A stretch of DNA of 64,000 bases from an uncultured Pelagibacteraceae bacterium. Lineage in GTDB: Bacteria; Pseudomonadota; Alphaproteobacteria; Pelagibacterales; Pelagibacteraceae. Of the stretch, positions 1 to 8,707 are shown in pieces (position 1 is the stretch's first letter; the number at the start of each line of letters is the position of its first letter). Below the pieces are notes generated by a model that made no database searches, was not told the DNA's origin, and worked only from the letters and a program-made list of their open reading frames with translations. The stretch lies in the NCBI GenBank assembly GCA_902575835.1, contig CACGSX010000001.1:82065-146064 (forward strand), written 5' to 3'. The position numbers and the translations under genes are program-made.

Positions 1-1110
1 AACCCAACTTTCTTTAAATTTTTGTTCATATGTAGATAAATTTAAATTTTTTGTAAGATGCTCATAAATAGTTTCAGCAGCGATCATTCCACTCTTCATT
101 GCAGTATGAGACCCTTTTATTTTAGGCATATTTAATGTTCCTGCATCACATCCAATTAACAAAGCACCTGGCATAAACATCTGAGGTAAACTCTGTATAC
201 CTCCCTCAATTAAAGCTCTAGCACCGTAAGAAATTCTTTTACCACCTTCAATTACTTTTTTTATATCTGGGTGAGTTTTAAATCTTTGGAATTCATCGAA
301 AGGTGAGAGATGAGGGTTTTGGTAATCTAATCCAATTACATAACCAAGAAAAATTTGTTTATTTTCTGCATGATACATAAAACTTCCACCATAAGTATTA
401 TTGTCTAAAGGCCATCCAGCGGTATGCATTACTAAACCTTCTGTATGATTTTTTTCATCTATCTCCCAAATTTCTTTAAAACCAATTCCATATTGTTGAG
501 GATTTTTGCCTTTGTCTAATTCAAACTTCTTTATTAATTCTTTTCCTAAGTGACCTCTACATCCTTCTGCGAATACTGTAACTTTCGCATGCAATTCCAT
601 TCCAGGCTCATAAGTATCTTTTTTATTTCCCTCTTTATCGATACCCATATCTTGAGTAGCAATACCTTTAACTGATCCATCGTCATTATATAAAACTTCA
701 CTTGCTGGAAATCCTGGGAATATTTCAACTCCTAATCCCTCAGCTTGCTCTGCTAACCATCTACAAAGATTTGCAAGACTTATAATATAATTGTTATGAT
801 TTTGTTGAACCTTAGGAAGTAACCAAGTTGGCCAACTTAATGATTTTTGTTTTCCTAAAAATAAAAATTTTTCTTTTGTAACTTTTGTTTTAATTGGAGC
901 ATTTAATTCTTTCCAATTAGGTATCAATTCATCTAAAGCACGTGTTTCAAACACGTTCCCTGACAAAATATGAGCACCTATCTCAGATGCTTTTTCTAAA
1001 AGGCAGACATTAATATCTGGATTTAACTGCTTTAATTTAATTGCAGTTGAAAGTCCTGATGGTCCGCCACCTACGATGACAACATCGTATTCCATCACTT
1101 CTCTGGACAT
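1..1110 (-). CDS. Electron transfer flavoprotein-ubiquinone oxidoreductase, C-terminus cut by window edge
   Basis: This is an open frame of 370 codons running off the window start, absent from the ORF track because its stop lies outside. It begins MSREVMEYDVVIVGGG, a Rossmann FAD-binding motif (VVIVGGGPSG near residue 10), and continues with ETF-QO-like sequence such as LLEKASEIGAHILSGNVFE and the FAEGCRGHLGKEL stretch. The family is about 540-560 residues long, so the C-terminal 4Fe-4S cluster region should lie beyond the edge. The enzyme passes electrons from reduced ETF to ubiquinone at the inner membrane. It follows etfB-etfA in the same direction with only 24 bases between etfA and this start. 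Together with the dehydrogenase upstream it makes a self-contained flavin-to-quinone path. I am sure of the family; completeness cannot be judged. Confidence 0.93.
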   Translation of the reverse strand, partial: MSREVMEYDVVIVGGGPSGLSTAIKLKQLNPDINVCLLEKASEIGAHILSGNVFETRALDELIPNWKELNAPIKTKVTKEKFLFLGKQKSLSWPTWLLPKVQQNHNNYIISLANLCRWLAEQAEGLGVEIFPGFPASEVLYNDDGSVKGIATQDMGIDKEGNKKDTYEPGMELHAKVTVFAEGCRGHLGKELIKKFELDKGKNPQQYGIGFKEIWEIDEKNHTEGLVMHTAGWPLDNNTYGGSFMYHAENKQIFLGYVIGLDYQNPHLSPFDEFQRFKTHPDIKKVIEGGKRISYGARALIEGGIQSLPQMFMPGALLIGCDAGTLNMPKIKGSHTAMKSGMIAAETIYEHLTKNLNLSTYEQKFKESWV

Positions 1111-1134
1111 AATGATAATTTCTTACAGTATTTG

Positions 1135-2088
1135 CTATTTTTGTATAGTGTTTAATTTGTTCAATTCAGACAAAAACTGAGGAAGCGCCTCAAAAAGATC
1201 TGCTTCTAATCCGTAATCTGCGACACTAAAAATTGGAGCTTCACCGTCTTTATTTATAGCTACAATAACTTTACTTTCTTTCATTCCCGCTAAGTGCTGT
1301 ATCGCACCTGAAATTCCAACTGCAATATATAAATCTGGAACCACAACTTTACCCGTTTGCCCTACTTGATGATCGTTAGTAATATAACCAGCATCAACTG
1401 CTGCTCTAGATGCTCCAATTGCTGCATTTAGTTTATCCGCAATATCACTTATTAATTTAAAATTTTCTCCATTTTGCATTCCTCTTCCACCAGAAATAAC
1501 TATTCTAGCTGTACCAAGTTCTGGTCTGTCTGACTTGACCTCCTCTTTCTTTAAAAATTTGGTAGATGAACTAGCTTCTGCTGGATCAGATTTTGTAATT
1601 TCAGCAGATCCACCACTCTTATCAGCAGGGTCAAATGATGTTGGTCTTATAGTAACACATTTTTTCTTGTCATTACTTTTAACCGTAGCAAAAGCATTTC
1701 CTGCATAAATTGGTCTTAAAAAAGTATCCTCAGAAATAACTTTAATTATATCGCTCACTTGCGAAGTATCTAGTAATGCTGCAATTCTTGGCATTAAATT
1801 TTTACCAAATGTATTTGCTGAGCTTACAATATGGGAATAATTTTCTGCATGCTTAATTATTGCTGATGTATAATTTTCAGCAATGTAGTTTTCATAAATC
1901 TCATTATTAATATGAATAACTTTTTTTACATTTGGAACTTCGGATAAAGATTTTGCAACATCGTCAGCTTGATGACCTAAAACCAAAACATGAAGATCTT
2001 CGTTTATTTGAGAAGCTGCAGTTATAGCATTATAAGTAAATGGTCTTACCTCTTTATTATTATGTTCTGCAATTAATAATACTGACAT
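1135..2088 (-). CDS. etfA: Electron transfer flavoprotein, alpha subunit
   Basis: The protein has 317 residues, close to the usual 310-320. The C-terminal FAD-binding domain is plain: [10 protein letters not shown] near residue 194, [10 protein letters not shown] at 225-234, and the ETF-alpha signature [20 protein letters not shown] from about 254. It forms a heterodimer with EtfB and carries electrons from flavin dehydrogenases to ETF-QO. The start ATG follows the etfB stop directly with no spacer, so the two are translated together. Residues 150-190 are rich in Ser, Lys and Asp and probably form the linker between domains. In context the likely electron donor is the dimethylglycine dehydrogenase-like enzyme just upstream, which is an inference. 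Confidence 0.96.
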   Translation of the reverse strand: MSVLLIAEHNNKEVRPFTYNAITAASQINEDLHVLVLGHQADDVAKSLSEVPNVKKVIHINNEIYENYIAENYTSAIIKHAENYSHIVSSANTFGKNLMPRIAALLDTSQVSDIIKVISEDTFLRPIYAGNAFATVKSNDKKKCVTIRPTSFDPADKSGGSAEITKSDPAEASSSTKFLKKEEVKSDRPELGTARIVISGGRGMQNGENFKLISDIADKLNAAIGASRAAVDAGYITNDHQVGQTGKVVVPDLYIAVGISGAIQHLAGMKESKVIVAINKDGEAPIFSVADYGLEADLFEALPQFLSELNKLNTIQK

Positions 2089-2838
2089 TTAAATTACCTT
2101 AGCCTCATTTTTTAATTTTTGCACCAATTCTTCAACACTAGCGACTTTTATTCCAGCTTTTCTTTTTGGTGGCTCTTCAACTTTAATTTGTTCGATTCTA
2201 GGAATAATATCAACTCCTAAATCTGAAGCATTTATCTGTTCTATTGGTTTTTTCTTAGCTTTCATAATATTTGGAAGTGAAGCATATCTTGGTTCATTTA
2301 ATCTTAAATCACATGTAACAATTGCTGGAACATTGACTTCGATAGTTTCCAAACCTTCGTCAATTTCACGTGTTACCTCTAATGCATTATCCTTTACTTC
2401 GATTTTAGATGCAAAAGTTGCTTGTGGCCAATTTAGTAAAGCTGCAAGCATCTGGCCAGTTTGATTGCAGTCATCATCAATCGCTTGTTTTCCCATAAAT
2501 ACTAAATCAGGATTTTCTTTTTCTACAATTTTTTTTAAAATTTTTGAAACTGCCAATGGTTCAATCACATTATCAACTTTGACATGTATTCCCCTATCCG
2601 CTCCAACAGCTAATGCTTTTCTAACAGTTTCTTGTGCTTTCTCTTCACCGATTGTAATTGCAACTATTTCTTTAGCTTTGCCAGCTTCTTTAATTTTTAC
2701 TGCTTCTTCTATCGCATTATCATCAGGTGGATTTGTTGACATTTTAACGTTATCAGTAACAACACCTGAGCCATCTTCTTTAACTCGTATTTGAACGTTG
2801 TAATCAATAACTCTTTTAACTGCGACTAGTATTTTCAT
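2089..2838 (-). CDS. etfB: Electron transfer flavoprotein, beta subunit
   Basis: The protein has 249 residues, the normal length for EtfB. It starts [19 protein letters not shown] and carries [19 protein letters not shown], typical of the N-terminal part of the beta subunit. The segment [32 protein letters not shown] is the family's C-terminal signature and contains the loop that docks with partner dehydrogenases. Its ATG overlaps the stop of the preceding dehydrogenase gene by one base (TAATG), so ETF is probably made in step with that enzyme. It acts in the cytoplasm as the beta half of ETF and holds AMP structurally in known homologues. Confidence 0.96.
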   Translation of the reverse strand: MKILVAVKRVIDYNVQIRVKEDGSGVVTDNVKMSTNPPDDNAIEEAVKIKEAGKAKEIVAITIGEEKAQETVRKALAVGADRGIHVKVDNVIEPLAVSKILKKIVEKENPDLVFMGKQAIDDDCNQTGQMLAALLNWPQATFASKIEVKDNALEVTREIDEGLETIEVNVPAIVTCDLRLNEPRYASLPNIMKAKKKPIEQINASDLGVDIIPRIEQIKVEEPPKRKAGIKVASVEELVQKLKNEAKVI

Positions 2839-5270
2839 TAAGCTCTTAATAAATTGTTTTCCGGATCGTAAGGACTTTCATCTAAAATTGTTGCATCATA
2901 TTTTTCACCTAATATTTCAATTTTAAGTTTTTGTCCAACATTTGCTAATTCTGGTTTAACCATTCCTAATGCTAAAGATTTTCCAATTCTAAAACCAAAA
3001 TCTCCACCTGTTGCTCTTCCTATTACACTTCCATTTTCATAAATTGGGTTGTTACCCAAAACATCTGCATCTTTTGGATTGTGAACCTCCAAGGTAACAA
3101 GTTTGTTATCAAAACCTTTTTCTCTCCATTTATTCAATGCTTCAAGTCCAATAAAACTTCCTTTATTAGGGTGTATAAATCTATTAAGACCGCTTTCATA
3201 AGGTGAGTATTCTATTGATAGCTCTGTTCCAACCAATTTATATGATTTTTCTACTCTCAAACTATTCATTGCTCTAATACCATATGGCTTTAGCCCAAGA
3301 TCTTGCCCTGCTTCCATAAGTTTATCAAAAATGTGATTTTGATATTCAATTGGGTGATGGAGTTCCCATCCTAATTCACCAACAAAATTAACTCTCATCG
3401 CATTAACCGGTGCGTATCCTACATCAACCATTTTTGCACTTAACCATTTAAAGTTTTCATTTGAAAAATCATCTTTTGAAACTCTTTGCATTAACTCTCT
3501 TGCTTTTGGACCTGAAACAACCAAAACCCCATTACTATTAGTTAAATTTTCAAACTGCACCGAGCCATCTGAAGGCATCCATTTTAAAATCCAGTCATGA
3601 TCTAATCTTTGGAAGGCACCTGCTGATACTAGATAAAAGCTATCATGTGACTCTCTCATAATAGTAAATTCAGAATGAACTCCACCTTTAGTATTTAAAG
3701 CGTGACATAAATTAATTCTTCCAACTTTTTTTGGTAATTTGTTTGCAACTAAATTATCTAAAAATTCCTCCGCACCAGGTCCTTTAATTCTACATTTTGC
3801 AAATGCAGTCATATCTAGAAGACCAACATTTTCTTTTACATTTTTGCATTCTTTTTCCATTGCATTGAACCATTTAGATCTTCTAAATGACCAGTCATCT
3901 TTTTGCTCCATTCCATCAGTTGCAAAAAAATTAGGTCTTTCCCATCCAAATTTTTGACCAAAGACTGCTCCTAAATTTTTCATTCTGTCATAACATGGTG
4001 CAGTTCTTAATGGTCTTGCCGCTGGCCTTTCTTCATCAGGAAAGTGAGTTATGAAAACGTGACTGTAGGCTTCTTCATTTTTAGCTTTTAAATATTGTTT
4101 TGAACAATAATCTCCATACCTTCTTGGTTCAACACCAAGCATATCAATTGTGGGTTCACCATCTACGATCCATTCAGCAAGTTGCCATCCTGCTCCACCT
4201 GCTGCAGTAATACCAAAACTATGACCTTCGTTTATCCAAAAATTTTTTAATCCCCAAGCTGGACCAACAATTGGGTTGCCATCTGGAGTATAACAAATTG
4301 CGCCATTATAAACTTTCTTTACACCCACTTCTCCAAAAGCAGGAACTCTATGTATTGCACCTTCAATATGAGGCGCTAATCTATCTAAATCTTCCTGAAA
4401 TAATTCATATTCAGAATCTTTTGAAGGTCCATCTACATAACAAGCTGGTGCTCCATCTTCATATGGTCCTAAAATTAATCCACCTGCTTCTTCTCTCATG
4501 TACCATCTGCTATCACTATCCCTTAAAACTCCCATCTCTGGTAGTCCATCTTTTTTTCTTTTTTGAATTTCTGGATGAGGTTCTGTAACAATGTATTGAT
4601 GTTCTACTGGAATTACTGGAATATCTAAACCAACCATCTTTCCAGTTTGTCTTGCAAAATTTCCTGAACAAGAAATAATATGTTCACACTCTATAGATCC
4701 TTTATCTGTTTCAACAACCCAACCATCTTTGGTTTGTTTCATTCCAACAACATTTGTATTTCTATAAATTTCTGCTCCTCTATTTCTTGCACCTGTAGCA
4801 AGAGCTTGTGTTAAATCAGCTGGTTGGATATATCCATCTTCGGGGTGTTGTATTGCACCAACTAAATCTGATGTATTACATAATGGCCAGATTTCCTTAA
4901 CTTGATCTGGAGTTAAAAATTTTACATCAACACCAATTGTTTGAGCAACCCCAGCGTATTGAAAGTATTCATCCATTCTATCTTTAGTGCTTGCTAATCT
5001 AATATTAGATACAACGCTGAAACCTACATTCTTGCCTGTCTCTTCTTCTAAAGTTTTATACAAATTGACAGCATACTTATGAAGTTGTCCCACAGAATAA
5101 CTCATATTAAATAGTGGTAATAAGCCAGCTGCATGCCAAGTTGAGCCAGAAGTTAGTTCTTTTCTTTCAATTAAAACAACATCTGACCAACCTTTTTTTG
5201 CTAAGTGATAGAGTGCACTAACTCCCACTACTCCACCACCAACTACAACAACTTTTGCTTTGGATTTCAT
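2838..5270 (-). CDS. Dimethylglycine dehydrogenase-like FAD/GcvT fusion protein
   Basis: An 810-residue fusion. Residues about 5-400 form a DAO-type FAD oxidoreductase ([18 protein letters not shown]) and residues about 430-800 an aminomethyltransferase (GcvT) domain. The motif [14 protein letters not shown] (His near 46) matches the place where mitochondrial dimethylglycine and sarcosine dehydrogenases bind FAD covalently. Such enzymes remove an N-methyl group and hand the carbon to THF as methylene-THF, passing electrons to ETF. The gene is followed immediately by etfB, etfA and ETF-QO, just the partners expected. The substrate could be dimethylglycine, sarcosine or another N-methylated amino acid; sequence reading alone does not settle this, though dimethylglycine fits a betaine pathway. 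Confidence 0.85.
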   Translation of the reverse strand: MKSKAKVVVVGGGVVGVSALYHLAKKGWSDVVLIERKELTSGSTWHAAGLLPLFNMSYSVGQLHKYAVNLYKTLEEETGKNVGFSVVSNIRLASTKDRMDEYFQYAGVAQTIGVDVKFLTPDQVKEIWPLCNTSDLVGAIQHPEDGYIQPADLTQALATGARNRGAEIYRNTNVVGMKQTKDGWVVETDKGSIECEHIISCSGNFARQTGKMVGLDIPVIPVEHQYIVTEPHPEIQKRKKDGLPEMGVLRDSDSRWYMREEAGGLILGPYEDGAPACYVDGPSKDSEYELFQEDLDRLAPHIEGAIHRVPAFGEVGVKKVYNGAICYTPDGNPIVGPAWGLKNFWINEGHSFGITAAGGAGWQLAEWIVDGEPTIDMLGVEPRRYGDYCSKQYLKAKNEEAYSHVFITHFPDEERPAARPLRTAPCYDRMKNLGAVFGQKFGWERPNFFATDGMEQKDDWSFRRSKWFNAMEKECKNVKENVGLLDMTAFAKCRIKGPGAEEFLDNLVANKLPKKVGRINLCHALNTKGGVHSEFTIMRESHDSFYLVSAGAFQRLDHDWILKWMPSDGSVQFENLTNSNGVLVVSGPKARELMQRVSKDDFSNENFKWLSAKMVDVGYAPVNAMRVNFVGELGWELHHPIEYQNHIFDKLMEAGQDLGLKPYGIRAMNSLRVEKSYKLVGTELSIEYSPYESGLNRFIHPNKGSFIGLEALNKWREKGFDNKLVTLEVHNPKDADVLGNNPIYENGSVIGRATGGDFGFRIGKSLALGMVKPELANVGQKLKIEILGEKYDATILDESPYDPENNLLRA

Positions 5271-5316
5271 TATCAGATTCCTACTAAATTTTAATTACTA
5301 ACGAAACAAAATTCTA

Positions 5317-5520
5317 TTATTCATCATCTGCGTCACGCCAGCCCATTCTGAACATTAAATAAGCGGCAACTATAACGGAAATTGTACCTACTACCATGCC
5401 AATATTAATCCCAACTTCACTTCCCCAAAAATACCATCCAAGTTGAGTGGATGAAATTGTTGGAAAGCATAATATAAACATTAGAATTGCGTACCTAATA
5501 TACATTGGAGGCTTTTTCAT
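5317..5520 (-). CDS. Small two-helix membrane protein, unknown function
   Basis: The track gives 85 residues from 5574, but that start overlaps the upstream gene by 55 bases. I prefer the ATG at 5520, which overlaps the upstream stop by one base (TAATG) and gives 67 residues starting MKKPPMYIRYAILMF. Two hydrophobic helices are visible, at about 8-26 and 38-58, separated by a short loop (QLGWYFWGSEVG) and followed by a charged tail (RMGWRDADDE). I do not recognise the family. The tight coupling to the DUF4864 gene suggests the two work together, perhaps with this protein as a membrane anchor, but that is only inference. Confidence 0.6.
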   Translation of the reverse strand: MKKPPMYIRYAILMFILCFPTISSTQLGWYFWGSEVGINIGMVVGTISVIVAAYLMFRMGWRDADDE

Positions 5521-5981
5521 TATATTGATGATCCCATTGGTATTGGTTGTGAAACTGCTGTTGTTAGCCAGCAATCTAAAAGATTGCCTTCTTTATTATT
5601 CTTTTCAACTTTCCATTTAAATTTAAAATATTGTTTGTCCTTATCCAAGACAACAACTTCATAAGTTGCCATTGTGCTTGATTTGTAAATTTCAGTTACT
5701 GTATTTTCCTTGTGATCAATCAGCATCGAGTATGAAGCCCCTTTTAACATTCTTTTAAATCTATCTAATGGACCTGTCATCCTTTGATTATTTGGATGTG
5801 CAAATTCCCATGTTTGCTCAATTCCTCTATCTTTATATGGACTGTCATTTTTCATTAACGCATTTAATTGAATCACAACTACTTGTTTCGGATCTATATT
5901 CACACTTGGTTTTAAAATATCAGCAAATGAAGAATTAAAATAAAAAAATATAATTAAAATAAATAAAATTTTGGATTTCAT
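5520..5981 (-). CDS. DUF4864 family exported protein
   Basis: The protein has 153 residues with an N-terminal signal peptide (MKSKILFILIIFFYFNSSFA, cleavage likely after SSFA). The mature part has the DUF4864 pattern: QLNALMKNDSPYKDRGIEQTWEFAHPNNQRMTGPLDRFKRML. No biochemical function is established for this family to my knowledge; similar proteins occur in other alphaproteobacteria and in algae and plants. It is probably periplasmic. The downstream membrane protein starts on its stop codon. A 66-base spacer separates it from the CoA-binding gene upstream, so it may have its own promoter. Confidence 0.65.
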   Translation of the reverse strand: MKSKILFILIIFFYFNSSFADILKPSVNIDPKQVVVIQLNALMKNDSPYKDRGIEQTWEFAHPNNQRMTGPLDRFKRMLKGASYSMLIDHKENTVTEIYKSSTMATYEVVVLDKDKQYFKFKWKVEKNNKEGNLLDCWLTTAVSQPIPMGSSI

Positions 5982-6047
5982 ATTTTAAATTTATCTTAAA
6001 TTTAAAATGAAATAAAAGGTCTTAATATCACACTTAATAATTTGATA

Positions 6048-6473
6048 TTATATAGTTTTAAATAATCTATCGTATTCATTTTTAATACATTTATTAGAAA
6101 TATAATAAATTTTATTTTGAGAGACTAATTTTGCAGCATTTTCGTTGTGAATTCCTAATTGCAACCATAATACATTTGCACCAATTTCTATTGTTTGTTT
6201 TGCTATTTCCTCAGCCTCTTCACTGGGTCTAAAAACATTAACAATTCCTACATGATCATTTATATCAGTTAGCTTTTTATAAACTGGCTCACCATGTATT
6301 ATTTTATTATCTGTCACTGGATTAACGGGAAAAACTTTGTAACCTGTGTTTCTTAAATATTTCATTATTATATTGGAAGTTTTTTTTGAGTCTGGGCTTG
6401 CTCCAACAATGGCTATTGTCCTATAACTTAAATAAAGTTCTTTTATCTTTTCATCTACGAGTGTTGTATCCAT
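6048..6473 (-). CDS. CoA-binding (YccU-like) protein, second of a tandem pair
   Basis: The protein has 141 residues with the Rossmann-type CoA_binding domain: TIAIVGASPDSKKTSNIIMKYL near the N-terminus, then YKVFPVNPV, and GIVNVFRPSEEAEEIAKQTIEIGANVLWLQLGI further on. Proteins of this stand-alone type resemble the CoA-binding half of succinyl-CoA synthetase alpha and bind CoA or another nucleotide; their role is poorly known. It lies eight bases after a paralogue with the same layout, so the pair looks like a tandem duplication that has diverged. The YYISNKCIKNEYDRL end matches the MNRCPKIE end of its neighbour, placing the conserved cysteine of the family. Confidence 0.8.
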   Translation of the reverse strand: MDTTLVDEKIKELYLSYRTIAIVGASPDSKKTSNIIMKYLRNTGYKVFPVNPVTDNKIIHGEPVYKKLTDINDHVGIVNVFRPSEEAEEIAKQTIEIGANVLWLQLGIHNENAAKLVSQNKIYYISNKCIKNEYDRLFKTI

Positions 6474-6481
6474 AATTTAAT

Positions 6482-6931
6482 TTAAATTTTTAGATCTAGT
6501 CGCGGTTTCCAAAATGGTCTGAAGAGTTCAATTTTTGGACATCTATTCATAACTACTTTTAAACCTGCATCTTCAGCAATTTTTGCTGCATCATGATTAA
6601 TTACACCGATTTGTCCCCATAATACTTTTGCTCCAATTGATATTGCCTCTTCAGCAATTCCATAAAGATCCTCAGATTTTCTAAATACTTCAACCATATC
6701 AACAGGTCTATCGATAGCTGATAAATTTGGATAAACTTTTAAATTTCTAATTTCCTTTATGCCTGGTTTAGGATTTACAGGTATCATATCATAGCCAGTT
6801 TCGTGCAAAACTCTTAATACACCATAGCTAAATTTGGTTTTGTCTGGGCTAGCACCAACCATAGCAATTGTCTTAACTGAACTTAAAATATCTTTTAAAT
6901 ATTCAGCACTATAAGGTTCATTGTGGTTCAT
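6482..6931 (-). CDS. CoA-binding (YccU-like) protein, first of a tandem pair
   Basis: The track begins at 6961, but its first ten residues (MQVKRKKKNK) only translate the end of the ferredoxin gene in another frame. The ATG at 6931, one base after the ferredoxin stop, gives 149 residues starting MNHNEPYSAEYLKDIL. The CoA_binding domain is clear: TIAMVGASPDKTKFSYGVLRVL, YDMIPVNPKPG, PVDMVEVFRKSEDLYGIAEEAISIGAKVLWGQIGV, and a terminal MNRCPKIELFRPFWKPRL with the conserved cysteine. It is the closer of the two paralogues to the usual YccU form. Its place directly behind the ferredoxin and methanethiol oxidase genes suggests a shared transcript; no function can be deduced from that alone. Confidence 0.82.
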   Translation of the reverse strand: MNHNEPYSAEYLKDILSSVKTIAMVGASPDKTKFSYGVLRVLHETGYDMIPVNPKPGIKEIRNLKVYPNLSAIDRPVDMVEVFRKSEDLYGIAEEAISIGAKVLWGQIGVINHDAAKIAEDAGLKVVMNRCPKIELFRPFWKPRLDLKI

Positions 6932-6932
6932 T

Positions 6933-7298
6933 TTATTTTTTTTCTTCCTTTTTACTTGCAATATCTGCTTTTAATTCGTGTGGCTCTAAAGGATCAAGGA
7001 AAGGATTGCGATATAATTTATCATGACTTTCAACTCCTATCTCAATTGTGCAATCTGTTTTTGCTTTAGCAACACATAAAATAATATATCCATCATTTAT
7101 TTGTCTATTATTTAGAGCAACTTGAGAACGCTGATCCACTTCTCCATTAATTAGTTTAGCTGCACATGTTATACATCCTCCATACTGACATCCGTAAGGA
7201 AGATCGACACCTTGATCTCTTAATTCATTTAATAAAGGTTTTTTTCCACTAACTTCAAATGCACTGTTATTTCTGTTTGAGATTGTAATCTTTGTCAT
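6933..7298 (-). CDS. [2Fe-2S] plant-type ferredoxin
   Basis: The track start at 7319 adds seven residues inside the upstream gene; the ATG at 7298 overlaps that gene's stop by four bases (ATGA) and gives 121 residues starting MTKITISNRN. The cluster ligands are visible in YGCQYGGCITCAAKL (C-x4-C-x2-C) and the fourth cysteine in GYIILCVAKAK, about 30 residues later. This is the plant-type ferredoxin fold found in free ferredoxins and oxygenase reductases. A C-terminal tail of about 30 residues (PFLDPLEPHELKADIASKKEEKK) is acidic and lysine-rich. It could supply electrons to the Rieske oxygenase encoded upstream in the same run of genes, which lacks an obvious reductase in the window; that link is inferred. 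Confidence 0.85.
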   Translation of the reverse strand: MTKITISNRNNSAFEVSGKKPLLNELRDQGVDLPYGCQYGGCITCAAKLINGEVDQRSQVALNNRQINDGYIILCVAKAKTDCTIEIGVESHDKLYRNPFLDPLEPHELKADIASKKEEKK

Positions 7299-8647
7299 AG
7301 CCAGATGTCGCTTGTGCAATCTCCACCTGGATATCTACTTTCATGGCACCTACTAGGTCCATTTGGCTCTTTACCAAAATCAACAATAAAATCTTTATTA
7401 ATTTTCATCCCACCATTTTCAACATCACAGTCAATCATAATCATAGCTCCACCCTGTTTTCTTATTTCAGGATAAAATTGATTATCCCAAGTAGAAAATA
7501 ATGATGTTGTTACATACATCCTTTTACCATCTAAAGATAATTGATACATCTGAGGTCCACCAGCAATTTTAACACCATTTACTTCTGGAGCCTTTCCTAG
7601 TAATCCACCCATCCAAACCTGACCAGTTAATTTTGGTTTGTGTGGATCTGAAATATCATATTGCCTCATATCACCATGAAGCCAGTTATTTATATAGAGA
7701 TACTTATCATCCATTGAAACTAATATCGCTGACATAACTCCAGGTACAGGTATTGGCCAATCAGGATGTGGTTCATTTTCAACATCAATTATTTTTTTCC
7801 ATTCCCATTTTCCCTCTTTTGATTTCCAAAAATGAATTACATTTGCACTTAATGCTGCACCACAAAATCCATGACTACTATCAGGATTATGCATAAATTT
7901 TACTTCTAATGGTATTAAACCATCTTCACCTAAATACATTGTTTGAACTGGTTCTTTTTTTTTAAAATCCCAAACATGAAGTCGTCTACCATATTTTAGA
8001 TGACCAACTTCCTCTAAATCAAATCCAGGCATGAATGTATTAGGAGCAGCCCATTCAGAACTAACCATCACATTATGTCTTGGCTGGTACCAGAAGTCAT
8101 AACTAAAAGGTATGTCCCCCATTGAATTTTCCCATCTACCCACAATTTCAAAATCTTTATTTAAATGTAAATATCCTCCTGGAGCTTCTCCTCGAGCATC
8201 TCCAAGAAAAGAAATGATAATTTCAGAACCTAAGCAATGAACTGTATGTGGTCCAGATAAATTAGTTTTTTTCTTTATTTCAGATCCATCTACTACTTTA
8301 TGTATTTTTGGAGCTCTAGGATCAGATGCAGTATCAACAACATAAATATTATTGGATCTAACACCTGGAACTAATAAATATTTTCTGCTCATATTTGAGT
8401 CACCGTGGCAAGAAGAACATGCATTCCATCCCATGTGATGCAGTTCATCACCAATACCTGGCATTTCAAGTCTATGAATTACTTTAGAATATGTGGGGCT
8501 TTGAGGATCAACATCGACTGTTGCTAAATAGTCTGGTTTTTGTATTCCCGTCCCTGTGTAAATAGCTATTGTGTATAAAAGCTTTTCTTTTGGTGCTTTT
8601 ATTGCTTCTGCAGGACTAGCATATCCAGGACCACAACATCCATCCAT
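7295..8647 (-). CDS. SBP56 family methanethiol oxidase (selenium-binding protein)
   Basis: The protein has 450 residues and is recognisable over its full length as an SBP56/SELENBP1 homologue: it begins MDGCCGPGYASPAEAI, has DELHHMGWNACSSCHGD, GYDFWYQPRHNVM-type and STEWAAPNTF-type segments, NWLHGDMRQYDISDP and ends RYPGGDCTSDIWL. Bacterial and human members oxidise methanethiol to formaldehyde, hydrogen sulfide and hydrogen peroxide using copper. There is no signal peptide, so it should be cytoplasmic, unlike periplasmic bacterial forms. A good ribosome site (AAGGAG) lies about nine bases before the ATG. SAR11 cells can make methanethiol from DMSP, so this enzyme would recover both carbon and sulfur. 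The family call is firm; the substrate is inferred from family members. Confidence 0.9.
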   Translation of the reverse strand: MDGCCGPGYASPAEAIKAPKEKLLYTIAIYTGTGIQKPDYLATVDVDPQSPTYSKVIHRLEMPGIGDELHHMGWNACSSCHGDSNMSRKYLLVPGVRSNNIYVVDTASDPRAPKIHKVVDGSEIKKKTNLSGPHTVHCLGSEIIISFLGDARGEAPGGYLHLNKDFEIVGRWENSMGDIPFSYDFWYQPRHNVMVSSEWAAPNTFMPGFDLEEVGHLKYGRRLHVWDFKKKEPVQTMYLGEDGLIPLEVKFMHNPDSSHGFCGAALSANVIHFWKSKEGKWEWKKIIDVENEPHPDWPIPVPGVMSAILVSMDDKYLYINNWLHGDMRQYDISDPHKPKLTGQVWMGGLLGKAPEVNGVKIAGGPQMYQLSLDGKRMYVTTSLFSTWDNQFYPEIRKQGGAMIMIDCDVENGGMKINKDFIVDFGKEPNGPSRCHESRYPGGDCTSDIWL

Positions 8648-8707
8648 GATTGATTTTCTCCTTTAATTACAACTTAATCTTTTTTTTGAGTGACTTCAAC
8701 TTAATGG

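Noticed and set aside
546-728. 60-residue minus-strand ORF inside ETF-QO
   Set aside because: It is an alternative frame of the partial ETF-QO gene, whose conserved sequence occupies the other frame.
2465-2794. 109-residue plus-strand ORF opposite etfB, and the similar ORFs opposite other genes (3739, 4271, 9539, 10317, 10647, 13228, 27050, 32623, 33472, 40026, 42951, 44595, 45687, 47032, 47889, 47986)
   Set aside because: Each lies fully or mostly inside a well-supported gene on the other strand, has no recognisable domain and no ribosome site. They are frame shadows.
5317-5574. Longer start (85 residues) for the small membrane protein
   Set aside because: The first 18 residues overlap the DUF4864 gene by 55 bases and are polar and unlike a natural start; the TAATG start at 5520 fits the genome's coupling style.
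7295-8647. Selenium metabolism, suggested by the name selenium-binding protein
   Set aside because: The SBP56 family is now understood as methanethiol oxidase; there are no selenium genes nearby, so the sulfur role is preferred.
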